Assembly: GCA_021464525.1 (NCBI GenBank) | Contig: JADRCO010000970.1 | Location: 1 to 24,067 of the forward strand | Source of the DNA: Rhizophagus sp. LPA8_4_AMF | Lineage: Eukaryota; Glomeromycota; Glomeromycetes; Glomerales; Glomeraceae | Reading direction: 5' to 3' | DNA length: 24,067 nucleotides | Shown here: positions 1 to 7,705 of the stretch, in pieces | How positions within the stretch are numbered: the first letter of the stretch is position 1 | Layout of the letters: the number at the start of each line of letters is the position of its first letter | The notes under the pieces: generated by a model | Database searches by the model: none | What the model saw: only the letters and a program-made list of their open reading frames with translations | Told to the model about the DNA's origin: nothing | Translations under genes and position numbers: made by a program

Positions 1-151
1 TTTTTATGATTGATTATAAGATCACCCTTGTCATTAGTTTATTTTACTGTGTTACGGATTTACAATTATTATAAAGATTTCAACCCGTGAACTAGTAAAA
101 ATAAATTTTTTATGTGATAAAATCGGGTAGAGTCATATCGGCCCATATGCT
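1..151. repeat. edge of an unidentified repeat abutting the LINE
   Basis: Similarity to a reverse transcriptase ends abruptly at about 151. The sequence below that point has no coding character. It includes a moderately GC-richer stretch around 40-100 unlike ordinary AT-rich spacer. The likely reading is that another mobile element, or a rearrangement breakpoint, truncated the LINE here and that its body lies outside the window. The family cannot be named from this fragment. Confidence 0.35.
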
Positions 152-526
152 TGCTGTTTCAATCAAAGTAATTGGACGCGTCAAATTCAAATCTTGATTC
201 CAATTTGATCTTGTTATTTTATTAATTGGGTATATCATCCCTTTCTTCCAATCCTCCAAAATTTCTTCTCTTCTCATACTTTCATTAATAATTTCTAACA
301 ACAAGATCCATGTTAATGCTTTACTATGTTTCCAGAAGTCATACATAATCCCGCTCATTCCTGGTGCTTTATTATTTTTTACATTTCGTAATACTAAATC
401 TAACTCTTCTCTGGTTATTTCTTTCATCAAATCTCTATAGATTAATTCATCTATTGCTTTAATCGGCAAATAAATTTCTCTCCACTCACTATTATATTCT
501 AACATATCTTCATCAATCAATCTCAC
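152..526 (-). pseudogene. LINE reverse transcriptase, N-terminal fragment
   Basis: About 125 codons read as the front of a LINE reverse transcriptase. The NNKAPGMSGI stretch matches the first fingers motif (K-A-P-G-x-[DS]-G/S-I). It is followed by a helix-rich stretch, the W-K-K-G-MIYPINK strand and the RPITLIET motif, which corresponds to the widespread 'RPI(S/T)L' motif. In a complete enzyme the palm follows, with the F/YxDD catalytic aspartates. Here sequence similarity stops straight after RPITLIET at about 151, so no catalytic site is present. Upstream, beyond about 530, are frame-shifted Lys/Glu-rich linker fragments, including an open stretch at 693-917. Confidence 0.85.
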
Positions 527-692
527 TCTCGTCCATTCTTTATAATGATTAAAACAATTTCATTAATCTTTTCTCTATCTTTTTCTATCGTAAATTTCCC
601 ATCCTCTTTAATTATCAGACTTGACATATCAATTTTACTTCTTTGTTTATCTAAAATTTTTCCTAACATCTTCCCTATATCTTCTTCCATAT

Positions 693-917
693 CTATCTCT
701 CTTTTCTTTCATTTAATTCTATATTCTTGTTTATTATCTCTTCATATAATGTTCTCATTACTTCCTTTCTATCCTTACATCGCTTGCAAAACAATTCTCT
801 ATCTTCATGCTTTCTCAATTTCTCTAACTCCACTTTATAATCTCCTATTTTCTCCAACTTATTATAATTATTAATTAATGAAATCAATTTCCATACATTA
901 GATCTACCCAATATCAT
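693..917 (-). pseudogene. LINE linker between endonuclease and reverse transcriptase
   Basis: This 74-codon open stretch is rich in Lys, Glu and Arg and predicted to be helical. It includes KLRKHEDRELFCKRCKDR. It has the character and position of the variable linker that joins the endonuclease to the reverse transcriptase in non-LTR elements. It lies between the endonuclease end (1484) and the reverse-transcriptase start (526). Beyond it the frame is interrupted. No domain is recognisable and it is assigned to the LINE by position only. The rest of 918-1480 looks like more of the same linker in broken frames. Confidence 0.5.
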
Positions 918-1483
918 TACTTTCCCAATTCCAAATATAAAGATTCTTACTAAACTGACTATACATCATCTGCCTGTCAAATTGCGTTCTAATATTCCAC
1001 CTCTTTTCATGCTATTTTACTTTTATTACCTTATCTATAAACTTTATAATTCTACTTAACACTATATCTAAACTTTCTAATTCATTATATTGAATAATTT
1101 TTTCATTCAATGCATTCAATGTCTCTTCTAATCCTTCTTTATCTTTATCTAAATCATCTCTTCCCTCTTTATTTCATTCCTCCCTTATAATTGTAAGTTG
1201 CTTATCATATTCTTCTTTATAAATCTCATTTATTCTTTTCCAATGTGTTTCTATAACTGATTCATCGATTACCATGTTTTCCTCTATTCTATACAAACGT
1301 TCTTCTACTGATACCGCTATTGATTCCCAATTCTCCGCAGTTAAAATAATTCTCCTAACCTTTTTCTTTATGTTAACTAAATATTTAGATTTATTAAATG
1401 TTATATTTCTTTTATTCTAAATTTAAATGTTAAGGCTTTATGATCTGTATTGAATTTCTCGATCTTAATTACTTCATGGCTAA

Positions 1484-1900
1484 TCATTTCATCCAATAAA
1501 TTCTTGAGAAAATGTAATCTATTCTTGAAGACAATTCACCACGCTTCCAAGTGTCTAGTACATCTTTCCCAGCTAAGCTTTCATGAACGTCTTGTAGCAT
1601 ATGTCTTTTTATACATTTTGTTAATAGTTTATTTTTCCTATTACTTTTATTCGCTCCATTAAAATCACCTAAGATAATCATTTCTTGTTCTAAGTTGTAC
1701 GCTTCTTTTATCCATTCCATTAACTTCCTTTCAATTTTTCCTGTCATTTCTTAATCCTCATTTGGGTTGTATACTGCAATAATCTTTAACGCTTTTTGTT
1801 TTGAATAATAAATCTAATTTAATCACATGACCATTTATTTGTTCTATGATCACTTAGTTCTTCTTCAAAATTAGATAAAAACTCTCTCCTGTTCACATAT
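1484..1900 (-). pseudogene. LINE endonuclease, C-terminal half
   Basis: The 87-codon open stretch at 1484-1747 carries MIILGDFNG, the Gly-Asp-Phe-Asn motif of the APE-like endonuclease (EEP) fold, where Asp and Asn belong to the metal/phosphate site. It also carries SSRIDYIF, matching the 'S-R-I-D-Y' motif near the end of the domain. Upstream, across one in-frame stop, IIAVYNPNED (about 1800-1755) gives the preceding 'Y-x-P' strand. Before that, GHVIKLDLLFKTK (about 1850-1810) is recognisable in a shifted frame. The enzyme would nick the chromosomal target to prime reverse transcription. The terminal S-D-H motif is not seen. The copy cannot encode a working endonuclease. Confidence 0.85.
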
Positions 1901-1924
1901 CTTATTAATTTCTGCAGTACTTTT

Positions 1925-3238
1925 TGTCACAATATACACCTTTTTTCTGTCTGAGCGAGTAGAGAGCAGTCAGAGGACCGCAGGGTGACCTCCTTACGGA
2001 CAGGTTTCTTGTTCCATACATTGTTCCTGAGAGTTATCAAATATGACTTAACTGTCACCCACTCTTTTCGTATTAACGAAAAATATTACCAACAACCTCC
2101 TTCACACAGTCGTTATATGTGACGCATTAATGAAGCCAACCTAATACGTTAGAATTTTACGTAGAGTTTCAAGAGAGTGACTCTTTTGAACTATTATCCG
2201 ACCACATACTTTTCATAGAAAACTCAGTTTTCATCTTTACCTTTGGACTCTGGCACTTACTCACTTCTATAAATAATACTGCCAAGGATAACTTAGGCAT
2301 TATTTGCTTGTTCTCCCTAGCTGTACCACAACCTGCTGACGCTCTGGTTTTAGACCCACCTAAGAAAAACCTAAATGATATTTGGACTTCCAGAATTTTG
2401 CTGCTGTAGAATTTTGGGCTTCTTTCGAACTTCTTTACTATTGGGACTGCCCTCTCTTTGATTCCTTTGCTGATTTTCATGCACAAGCCAATGATCAACC
2501 TTACCCACATTTGGACTTCCAACACATTATATTTGATGTACTTTTTTTGAGGATCGAACCAATCACTGATCACATAGTGATTTCTGAAATACCTCTTAAC
2601 ACAACGCCTAATTTAGGCATTCCCCATGCCACTGCTAACAAAGAAAAATTCAAGAAACACTACAATGATAATTACTAGATTTTTTACACCCAGGTACAGT
2701 ACCTGATCCTGAGATGATTCAATCTTGATTCAAATCACATCTCAATTCTCAAGCTGCTATACACGTGTCGGCTACTTGAATTATACTATATGTTTATCTT
2801 TTCCAGATTTCTCTTTTTGTATGTACTTTTTACGGTTCCCTTTAGGACATTACACTCACCTGCTCACTTCACAATAGATGATAGAAATTTTTTCAGCGTC
2901 CAGATTTTATTTGTAGCTATTTTTCTTTCTTCATTTATTTGTTGTTTATTTAGTGATCTAGTTGTCGCCTACTACTTGTTTACCATAGGCGCCCACATTA
3001 TCAATTTTAGAAAAATATATTTAGTTTAATTTTTTTTTTCTTTTTTTGGTGCGTCTTATATATATTTTTCTCTCCTGCTGTTGGAAAATGGCCATGTTTC
3101 TATATGGATTGGCTCCTTTTTTTACAAGTAAGGATTCAGGGTTTGGCCTGGATGATGGATACTAGTGTGGATGATGGTAGCATAGTTTCTATATTTTTAC
3201 TGCGTATTCCTCGTTTTGTATGCCTCCTTCACTTGACA
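1925..3238. mobile_element. unidentified 1.3-kb insertion splitting the LINE endonuclease
   Basis: LINE similarity stops on both sides of this block: the N-terminal endonuclease ends at about 3239 with GIAVILK, and the middle strands resume below about 1925. The block is visibly less AT-rich than its surroundings, with several stretches near balanced base composition. Its ends show a short complementary pair, TGTCA at 1925-1929 and TGACA at 3234-3238. No convincing target-site duplication is visible, so the exact ends and class stay open. It contains plus-strand protein-like stretches (see 2134-2409) and T-rich hydrophobic frames at 2790-3029. It post-dates the LINE. It could be a non-autonomous DNA element or a fragment of a larger element; the copy looks broken. 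Confidence 0.5.
2134..2409 (+). pseudogene. unknown protein-coding fragment inside the insertion
   Basis: This stretch reads open for 91 codons without an ATG start. It has a natural-looking composition: an acidic start (EFQESDSFELL), hydrophobic strands (ENSVFIFTFGLW, IICLFSLAVP) and PADALVLDPPKKNLNDIW. A similar 'L-x-x-IWTS' phrase recurs downstream in the same frame (about 2505), suggesting the coding region once ran on to about 2540. No known domain was recognised. An alternative frame starting at 2382 is also open (98 codons, including WASFELLYYWDCPLFDSF), so the true frame of the downstream part is uncertain. It is probably the decayed coding part of the element inserted in the LINE. 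Confidence 0.4.
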
Positions 3239-3905
3239 TAAATAAATATCTTTAAAATTACTGCGATCCCACTTTTCCTGTTTTCATTATTATAACTACT
3301 ATTTATAATATCATGACTATTCCAACCATTATAAATAAATTTCCCTTTATTTTTTGACAATTTTGTCTCATTCACTATTGCAATGTCCCATTTCTCTTTT
3401 TCTATAAATTGCTTTACGTGACTTTGCTTTTTATTATTATTTAATCCACACACATTAATACACCCTATTTTTATATTATATTTTTCTTCTAAGTTCCCCC
3501 TTTTTTTTGATTTTTTAGTTTTATTATTATTATTATTATTTTTATTTTCATTTTTATTATCTGTATTGTTCTTTTCCAATTCGTTACTCTCCTCTTTAAA
3601 GATCTTTTGCTTCTCTAGCAAGATCTTTCCTATCTCTGAGCCATTAGTATTGTAGTCACGTCTTCCACCATTTCCATTAATGCCTTCTCTGTATTCATCA
3701 CAATCTTCTTGATATCTAACTGTTTGATTTCTTTCATTATCTCTGTAATATCTTCCTCTATTGTCATTGTCATTTCTATATCAACTGTTGCTACCCAATC
3801 CCTGTCTATATCTTGACTATTGCCTATTTTCATATCCTTTATAAAATTGCTGATTTCTATGTCTGTTACCCTTTTCTCTTCCATTATATCTGCTATTGCC
3901 ATGTT
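3239..3905 (-). pseudogene. LINE endonuclease N-terminal half with Arg/Asn/Gly-rich linker
   Basis: The 3' part (3570-3239) reads IKIGCINVCGLNNNKKQ, then EKWDIAIVNETKL, then SGIAVILK. These are the first strands of the AP-endonuclease-like domain: the N in 'I-N-V-x-G-L' and the catalytic Glu in 'N-E-T-K' are both present. Upstream in the same frame is a long low-complexity segment rich in Arg, Asn and Gly (for example NDNDNRGRYYRDNERN) with two in-frame stops, followed by poly-Asn/Lys coded by an ATT-type microsatellite (about 3515-3550). RGG-like stretches are common RNA-binding parts of retroelement proteins. A competing open frame at 3630-3902 has poorer composition and is taken as its shadow. 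Confidence 0.8.
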
Positions 3906-3954
3906 GTCAAAAAAATTGATTATTTCTTGGTGTGTCTCAATTATTCTTGTAAAA

Positions 3955-3996
3955 GCATTGTTCTGTTATGTGGTTTCTTTGGTTACATACTTGACA
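3955..3996 (-). pseudogene. CCHC zinc knuckle of the LINE ORF1-like protein
   Basis: Fourteen codons spell CQVCNQRNHITEQC, an exact C-x2-C-x4-H-x4-C zinc knuckle. This motif binds single-stranded nucleic acid in the ORF1/Gag-like proteins of many retroelements. It lies between the ORF1-like segment (5105-4128) and the Arg/Asn/Gly-rich linker, in keeping with an RNA-binding region upstream of the endonuclease. It lies in a short open frame flanked by stops, so it is easy to miss. Confidence 0.8.
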
Positions 3997-4127
3997 ATAC
4001 ATTCCTCAGTCTGTTTTTGTTCTCCTTTCTTCTTTATATCCTTATCTATTTCCATTATACTTATTTCTTCTTCCTTCATCTTGAAAAAACCAAGTTAATG
4101 TTTCTCCTTTTATTTCTATTTTATTTC

Positions 4128-5105
4128 TTACAGCTTCTTGCCTTTTTTCATAACTATCGAACAAAACCATAATTCTATATACATTGCTATATATTTTCTT
4201 TCATTCACATGATACCAATATCTGGCATCCACTTGTTTTAATATTCCTGTAAAACTATCTTCCTTAATTTCAAATAGTATATTGATGATTATTACACAAC
4301 TATTACTATGATTATTCACTTCATTTTGTTTATAACTAATTGGTCCCACATTGATCATCTGATCTTCTACTATAATCCCCCAGGTGTTTATCAAATCATT
4401 TTCTGCACACGTGATCCAAGTTTCCAATTTCAAACAAATCTCTCCATTAAATTCCGTTCTGCTCGTTATTTTAATAATTTTTCTGAATATTTCTTCTATT
4501 GTTTTGTATACCAATTCCAAATCTATCATCTTATCAATATTTCTTACACTTAACATTACCTTCTCGTCTAAAGCATCCATCCAATTAAGTCTGATAAAAT
4601 TCCCAAATTCTTGTTTAATATCTTGATTTTTACAAAATTCCTCACATTTTTGTTCTGTGTAAAAGTCCACGTAACTGTACAAGTTCCCATTGTGTAAACA
4701 CTTCCCCATTGTATTAATATAATATTCCAACAGTTTATGTTCATTGATGTCATTGATAATTGTCTCCTCATCCTTTTTTAGATTGATCGTCAATGCTCCT
4801 GCATAATATTTTATATTCTTAACCCCTTTTGGTTTATGTCTCAACTCATTACCTGAACTTTCAGGAGTATTTGCCATAGCTACCTCATTTTCTGGTGCTA
4901 TCATCAATGATTGGTTTATATTGTTTTTCTTTTTTCCCTTAGATGAATCCATCTTGTATTCGCCATCTGTCATTGGTGCTTTTCTCGTGTTCACATCACT
5001 TCTATGTGCTGAATAATAAATTTGTTTATAATTTCTCTCAAGATGTTTAACCACTTCTAAATCACTAATCCCTGTGCTGTATAGTGAGCTCTCTTCGCTA
5101 TCCAA
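4128..5105 (-). pseudogene. LINE ORF1-like region
   Basis: This 325-codon open stretch is the longest surviving frame of the element. Residues 1-100 are polar and probably disordered (Ser/Lys/Asn-rich, including SSKGKKKNNINQ). Residues about 100-290 alternate hydrophobic strands and helices, compatible with a small alpha/beta RNA-binding fold, but no motif proves one. The frame is open upstream past the first Met (KISKATLK before, interrupted by one stop), so the Met at 5105 is probably not the real start. It sits directly upstream of the zinc knuckle. I recognise no named family beyond 'N-terminal protein of a fungal LINE'. Confidence 0.6.
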
Positions 5106-5560
5106 ATCTTCTTCTCTTCATTTTAATGTGGCCTTACTTATCTTCATTTTTTCTGCATCATCTTGTTTTAAAATACCTGTTTCTATGCGTAATATATGAT
5201 CCTTAACCTGCGTCCTCGCAAAATAGTAATTCTCTTTCTTCACCAATCTTCTGCCATCTTTGCGACCATCTCATTCATCTCTTGAGTCCGCCTATTCTTG
5301 ACTTCCTCATTATCTAATCTGAGCTTTTCCAAATAAGCTTCAATTTCTTCATTTATTTGTTTTGTCTTAAGCTCTACACACGTAGTAATTATTCCTCTTA
5401 TAAAAGTTCCAAATATCTCATCCATTCCAAGAAAATCTGCAATCCCTCTGTCATCGTCTCCTGGTGTTAGGCCTGCTTGTGTTAAAATTTCTAAACGTTC
5501 TGTGTTGTCTTTATTGGCATAGCCTTCTAAAGCTATGAAATCATCTTCTTATCTTCTTTT
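5106..5560 (-). pseudogene. LINE N-terminal coiled-coil region
   Basis: Two overlapping frames carry the start of the LINE protein. The segment 5550-5240 reads DDFIALEGYANKDNTERLEIL..., then a Glu/Lys/Leu-rich helical stretch (residues KTKQINEEIEAYLEKLRLDN) predicted to be a coiled coil. After a frame change near 5235 it continues as ENYYFARTQVKDHILRIET into the 325-codon ORF1-like stretch. Coiled coils at this place usually make ORF1 proteins multimerise. The 5' end of the element is not defined; nothing LINE-like is seen above about 5560. Confidence 0.6.
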
Positions 5561-5599
5561 ACAAGTTTTTTCAAAATATTTCTATATTACTGCGCCTTT

Positions 5600-5752
5600 A
5601 TATGTAAAATAAGGGTCTTAGCGAATTTTGAATTATGAATATCTCAAATAATTAAATTTATATAGGTGTGTTTATTTTCTAAATAATCAGATTTTATTGG
5701 ACATTCAAATACGACTACATAAAATGCTTAATTAACATGATTAGCTAAAATT
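5600..5752. repeat. degenerate dispersed repeat, copy A
   Basis: This stretch shares ordered blocks with 16180-16316: AATTTTGAATTATGAATAT, then CAAATAATTAAATTT, then ATTCTAAA/TTCTAAAT, then GACATTCAAAT. The blocks keep their order and approximate spacing. It resembles copy B (12065-12285) more weakly. It is non-coding and has no visible terminal repeats. It begins where the LINE stops, so it may lie beside the insertion site. Confidence 0.5.
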
Positions 5753-6365
5753 ATTTGTGTCATTAAAGTAATATGAATATCTGAAAACGTAGTTAAAGTT
5801 GAATAATGGTATGATGTTATATATATTGTCATGATTATAGTATTTTATTATTTTATTTTTATACGAAGCGAGATTTTTAATTATATTATTTAATAAGAAT
5901 TTTTAATGTATTTCATATATATTATGTATTAGGTTAATATAATCATAGAATTTAATTCAGAGAAATTTTCTATAATTAAAATAATAATGGTTCGTATTAC
6001 CTTGAGCTTAAATTTTTGTTGCTTCTTCAGTTAGGCTGGTTCTTTAAATTAAAACAATATCAGATGATTTTGTCATCAACCGATTGGGGAATTGGCCTTA
6101 ATTATTTATCCAAAAGTAAGATTTAGTCAATTAAAAAGCACTCCATAATAATTGAAAAGCGCCTCATGATAAACTAATTTTATTATACAAGACTACGGCT
6201 AACCTATTGTCTCACTGTGTAGATGTCAAACCAATTGTCTCATCCTAAAATCAGATAGTTTAAAATAAAAATTTTAGGAGCTTCGTCTATTGCCCGATAT
6301 GTAATGATCAATTTCTGAAAAATACAGTTTTTTTTCAATATCATAGAACCAAATAATGATCAGTC
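5753..6365. other. AT-rich intergenic spacer
   Basis: No open frame with protein-like composition, no RNA gene and no clear repeat is seen. Short GC-richer patches occur at 6020-6110 and 6190-6250 without recognisable content. Confidence 0.6.
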
Positions 6366-6386
6366 ATGATATCTAGTGCTTCGATC
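6366..6386. repeat. left target-site duplication and terminal inverted repeat
   Basis: ATGATATC (6366-6373) is followed at once by TAGTGCTTCGATC (6374-6386). Confidence 0.88.
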
Positions 6387-6575
6387 TGTTTCTGATTAAT
6401 CCAGATGAATCTGGATGAATCCGGATTTTTTTTTATCCGGATATCCGGGTTTTGACCCAGTTTTTGATCCAGTTGAAAAATATCCAGTTTGAACCGCAAT
6501 CCAGATGGAAATACATATGAAAAAAATACTTTAGACAAAATTTTTACATTAAAGTGTATTAAAACATTAGGGTAG

Positions 6576-6780
6576 ACGTCACAGACATTAAATCCGCAGA
6601 AAAATGTCTTTGAAGTTAAAATATAACAATTTTTTAACGTCAGAAACATTAAATTCGTGAAATAAATTTCTCTGAAATTAAAATCAATTAAATTTAATGT
6701 CAGAGACGTTAAATCTGCAGAAAAAATGTCTCCCGACATTAAAATAATAAGACTTTAGTGTCAGTGATATTATTTTCACG
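6576..6780. repeat. about 3.4 copies of a 60-bp hairpin-forming tandem repeat
   Basis: Units begin at 6576, 6637, 6697 and 6757 (spacing 61, 60, 60) with a TGTCAGAGACATTAAAT-like start. Each complete unit also ends in the near-complement of its own start; in the third, AATGTCAGAGAC pairs with GTCTCCCGACATT. Each unit can therefore fold into a stem-loop. The minus-strand open frame across it simply reflects a unit length divisible by three. Confidence 0.75.
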
Positions 6781-6879
6781 TTTTATTCATTTATAAATAC
6801 AATGTTAAATTAAAAAAAAACTATTTGTTATTTTAATGTTTTTTATTTTATTTAACTGTTAGATTATTATACAATAATG

Positions 6880-7450
6880 AAAAAGAAAAAATGTACTGAT
6901 AATAAAAGAAATTAGAAATAAAAAAAATGCTAAAAGAAATGAAAGAAGATAAAATAGAATAAAATTAAGCAAAAAGGACGAAATAACACAAAGAAAAGCA
7001 AAAAACATAAAAGATGAATGAAGAAAGCATGAAAAAAGAGGAGAGGATGAAAATGGAATGAAGAAAAGGAGAGAAAGAAAAGGAGATAAAGGGAAGTGGA
7101 AAAAAAAGAAAGAGGAAGCGAAAGATGTGAAAAAAGATAGGTTGACAAAGAAGAATGAAAAGAAAGAAGCGGAGAAAATGAAAATAATGAAAAATCAATA
7201 CAGAAAAGGGATGAAGAAGAATGAAAATAAAGGAAAAGTAATCCATAAAGTAAGAGTAAAACCATATAGAAATGAAATAAAGTTAGTAAAAAAAACGAAA
7301 TGCATGTAAGAAATAAAAACAAAAAAAAATGTGCAGTACCCTAATCACAGAATTAAAAGAACTTAAAGACCTAGAAAGAAAGAAAATGGAAAGAAAATTA
7401 GAAACAAAAGGTCAAATAAACTAACAAAAAAAAAAAAAGAAAAAAACAAA
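6880..7450 (+). repeat. purine-rich (A/G) low-complexity tract
   Basis: For about 570 bases the plus strand is almost only A and G (AAAGAAA, GGAGA, GAAGAA). The apparent Lys/Glu-rich protein at 7058-7309 plus and the Phe/Leu/Ser-rich frames on the other strand are products of this composition. It lies wholly inside the hAT-like element. Confidence 0.75.
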
Positions 7451-7457
7451 GTAATTG

Positions 7458-7618
7458 TTGAATTTTCAATAAAATTGCTGCGGTAATTCAAGCCAGAATT
7501 TATAGTGCCAACTGGAATTATGAAAGTAGATAATTTTGGCCAAATTTGTATATTGGCTAAAAATCTGACCGGCGCTATAAATTCTGGCCTGGATTATTGC
7601 AGATCATTGTAAATTCAA
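7458..7618. repeat. large imperfect inverted repeat inside the transposon
   Basis: Arms of about 50 bp (7458-7509 and 7571-7618) are complementary with a few mismatches. The best core is GCCAGAATTTATAGTGCC against GGCGCTATAAATTCTGGC. The 61-bp loop also contains TTTGGCCAAA. The outer ends both read TTGAATTT (in complement). This may be an older, smaller inverted-repeat element nested in the hAT-like element, or part of its right subterminal region. Confidence 0.7.
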
Positions 7619-7684
7619 TCCGGATTTTGGTCCGGATAAAATCCAGATGTTTTTTTGTGTAATCCGGATGACGGTTTTCATCCG

Positions 7685-7705
7685 GATCGAAGCACTAATG
7701 ATATC
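7685..7705. repeat. right terminal inverted repeat and target-site duplication
   Basis: GATCGAAGCACTA (7685-7697) is the exact reverse complement of the left end and is followed at once by ATGATATC (7698-7705). Confidence 0.88.

Larger units (their letters stand above)
152..5560 (-). mobile_element. decayed LINE (non-LTR retrotransposon), 3'-truncated, with an internal insertion
   Basis: Read on the minus strand, protein fragments appear in the order expected for a non-LTR retrotransposon. They are a Lys/Glu-rich coiled-coil segment (5550-5240), an ORF1-like region (5105-4128), a CCHC zinc knuckle (3996-3955), an Arg/Asn/Gly-rich linker (3900-3620), an endonuclease/exonuclease/phosphatase domain in two halves (3570-3239 and 1900-1484), a Lys/Glu-rich linker (about 1480-530) and the first reverse-transcriptase motifs (526-152). 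The fragments lie in different frames with several in-frame stops, so the copy is dead. The catalytic palm of the reverse transcriptase and everything 3' of it are missing. The region between the endonuclease halves (about 1925-3238) is not LINE sequence and looks like a later insertion. The clade cannot be assigned without alignment. Confidence 0.85.
6374..7697. mobile_element. non-autonomous hAT-like DNA transposon (1,324 bp)
   Basis: The element is bounded by a perfect 13-bp terminal inverted repeat: TAGTGCTTCGATC at 6374-6386 and its complement at 7685-7697. The 8-bp ATGATATC directly abuts both ends (6366-6373 and 7698-7705), a perfect target-site duplication. An 8-bp duplication and a TAG/CAG-type terminus are typical of hAT elements. 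Both subterminal zones carry many ATCCGGAT-like motifs (6400-6450 and 7618-7687), the kind of clustered site hAT transposases bind. The inside holds a 60-bp tandem repeat, a purine-rich tract and a large inverted repeat but no transposase, so it would need an enzyme supplied in trans. Perfect ends suggest fairly recent movement. Two open frames inside (6341-6739 minus and 7058-7309 plus) are low-complexity and not genes. Confidence 0.88.

Noticed and set aside
2551-2560. GGTTCGATCC on the minus strand, like a tRNA B box
   Set aside because: No A box or acceptor stem was found at the right distance, so there is no tRNA.
2169-2573. 134-codon minus-strand frame in the LINE insertion
   Set aside because: The plus strand has the more natural protein-like frame here, so this is taken as its shadow.
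2790-3029. 79-codon hydrophobic frame with apparent membrane segments
   Set aside because: It is T-rich DNA read as Phe/Leu; it lacks loops, conserved motifs or a credible context.
3630-3902. 90-codon minus-strand frame (MAIADIMEEKR...)
   Set aside because: The neighbouring frame continues the endonuclease reading upstream as an Arg/Asn/Gly-rich linker, which is the better explanation.
6341-6739. 132-codon minus-strand frame
   Set aside because: It crosses the transposon end and follows a tandem repeat whose unit is a multiple of three; there is no protein motif.
7058-7309. Lys/Glu-rich open frame and opposite Phe/Leu/Ser-rich frames (6930-7322)
   Set aside because: They lie wholly in a purine-only tract of a transposon; the composition alone produces them.
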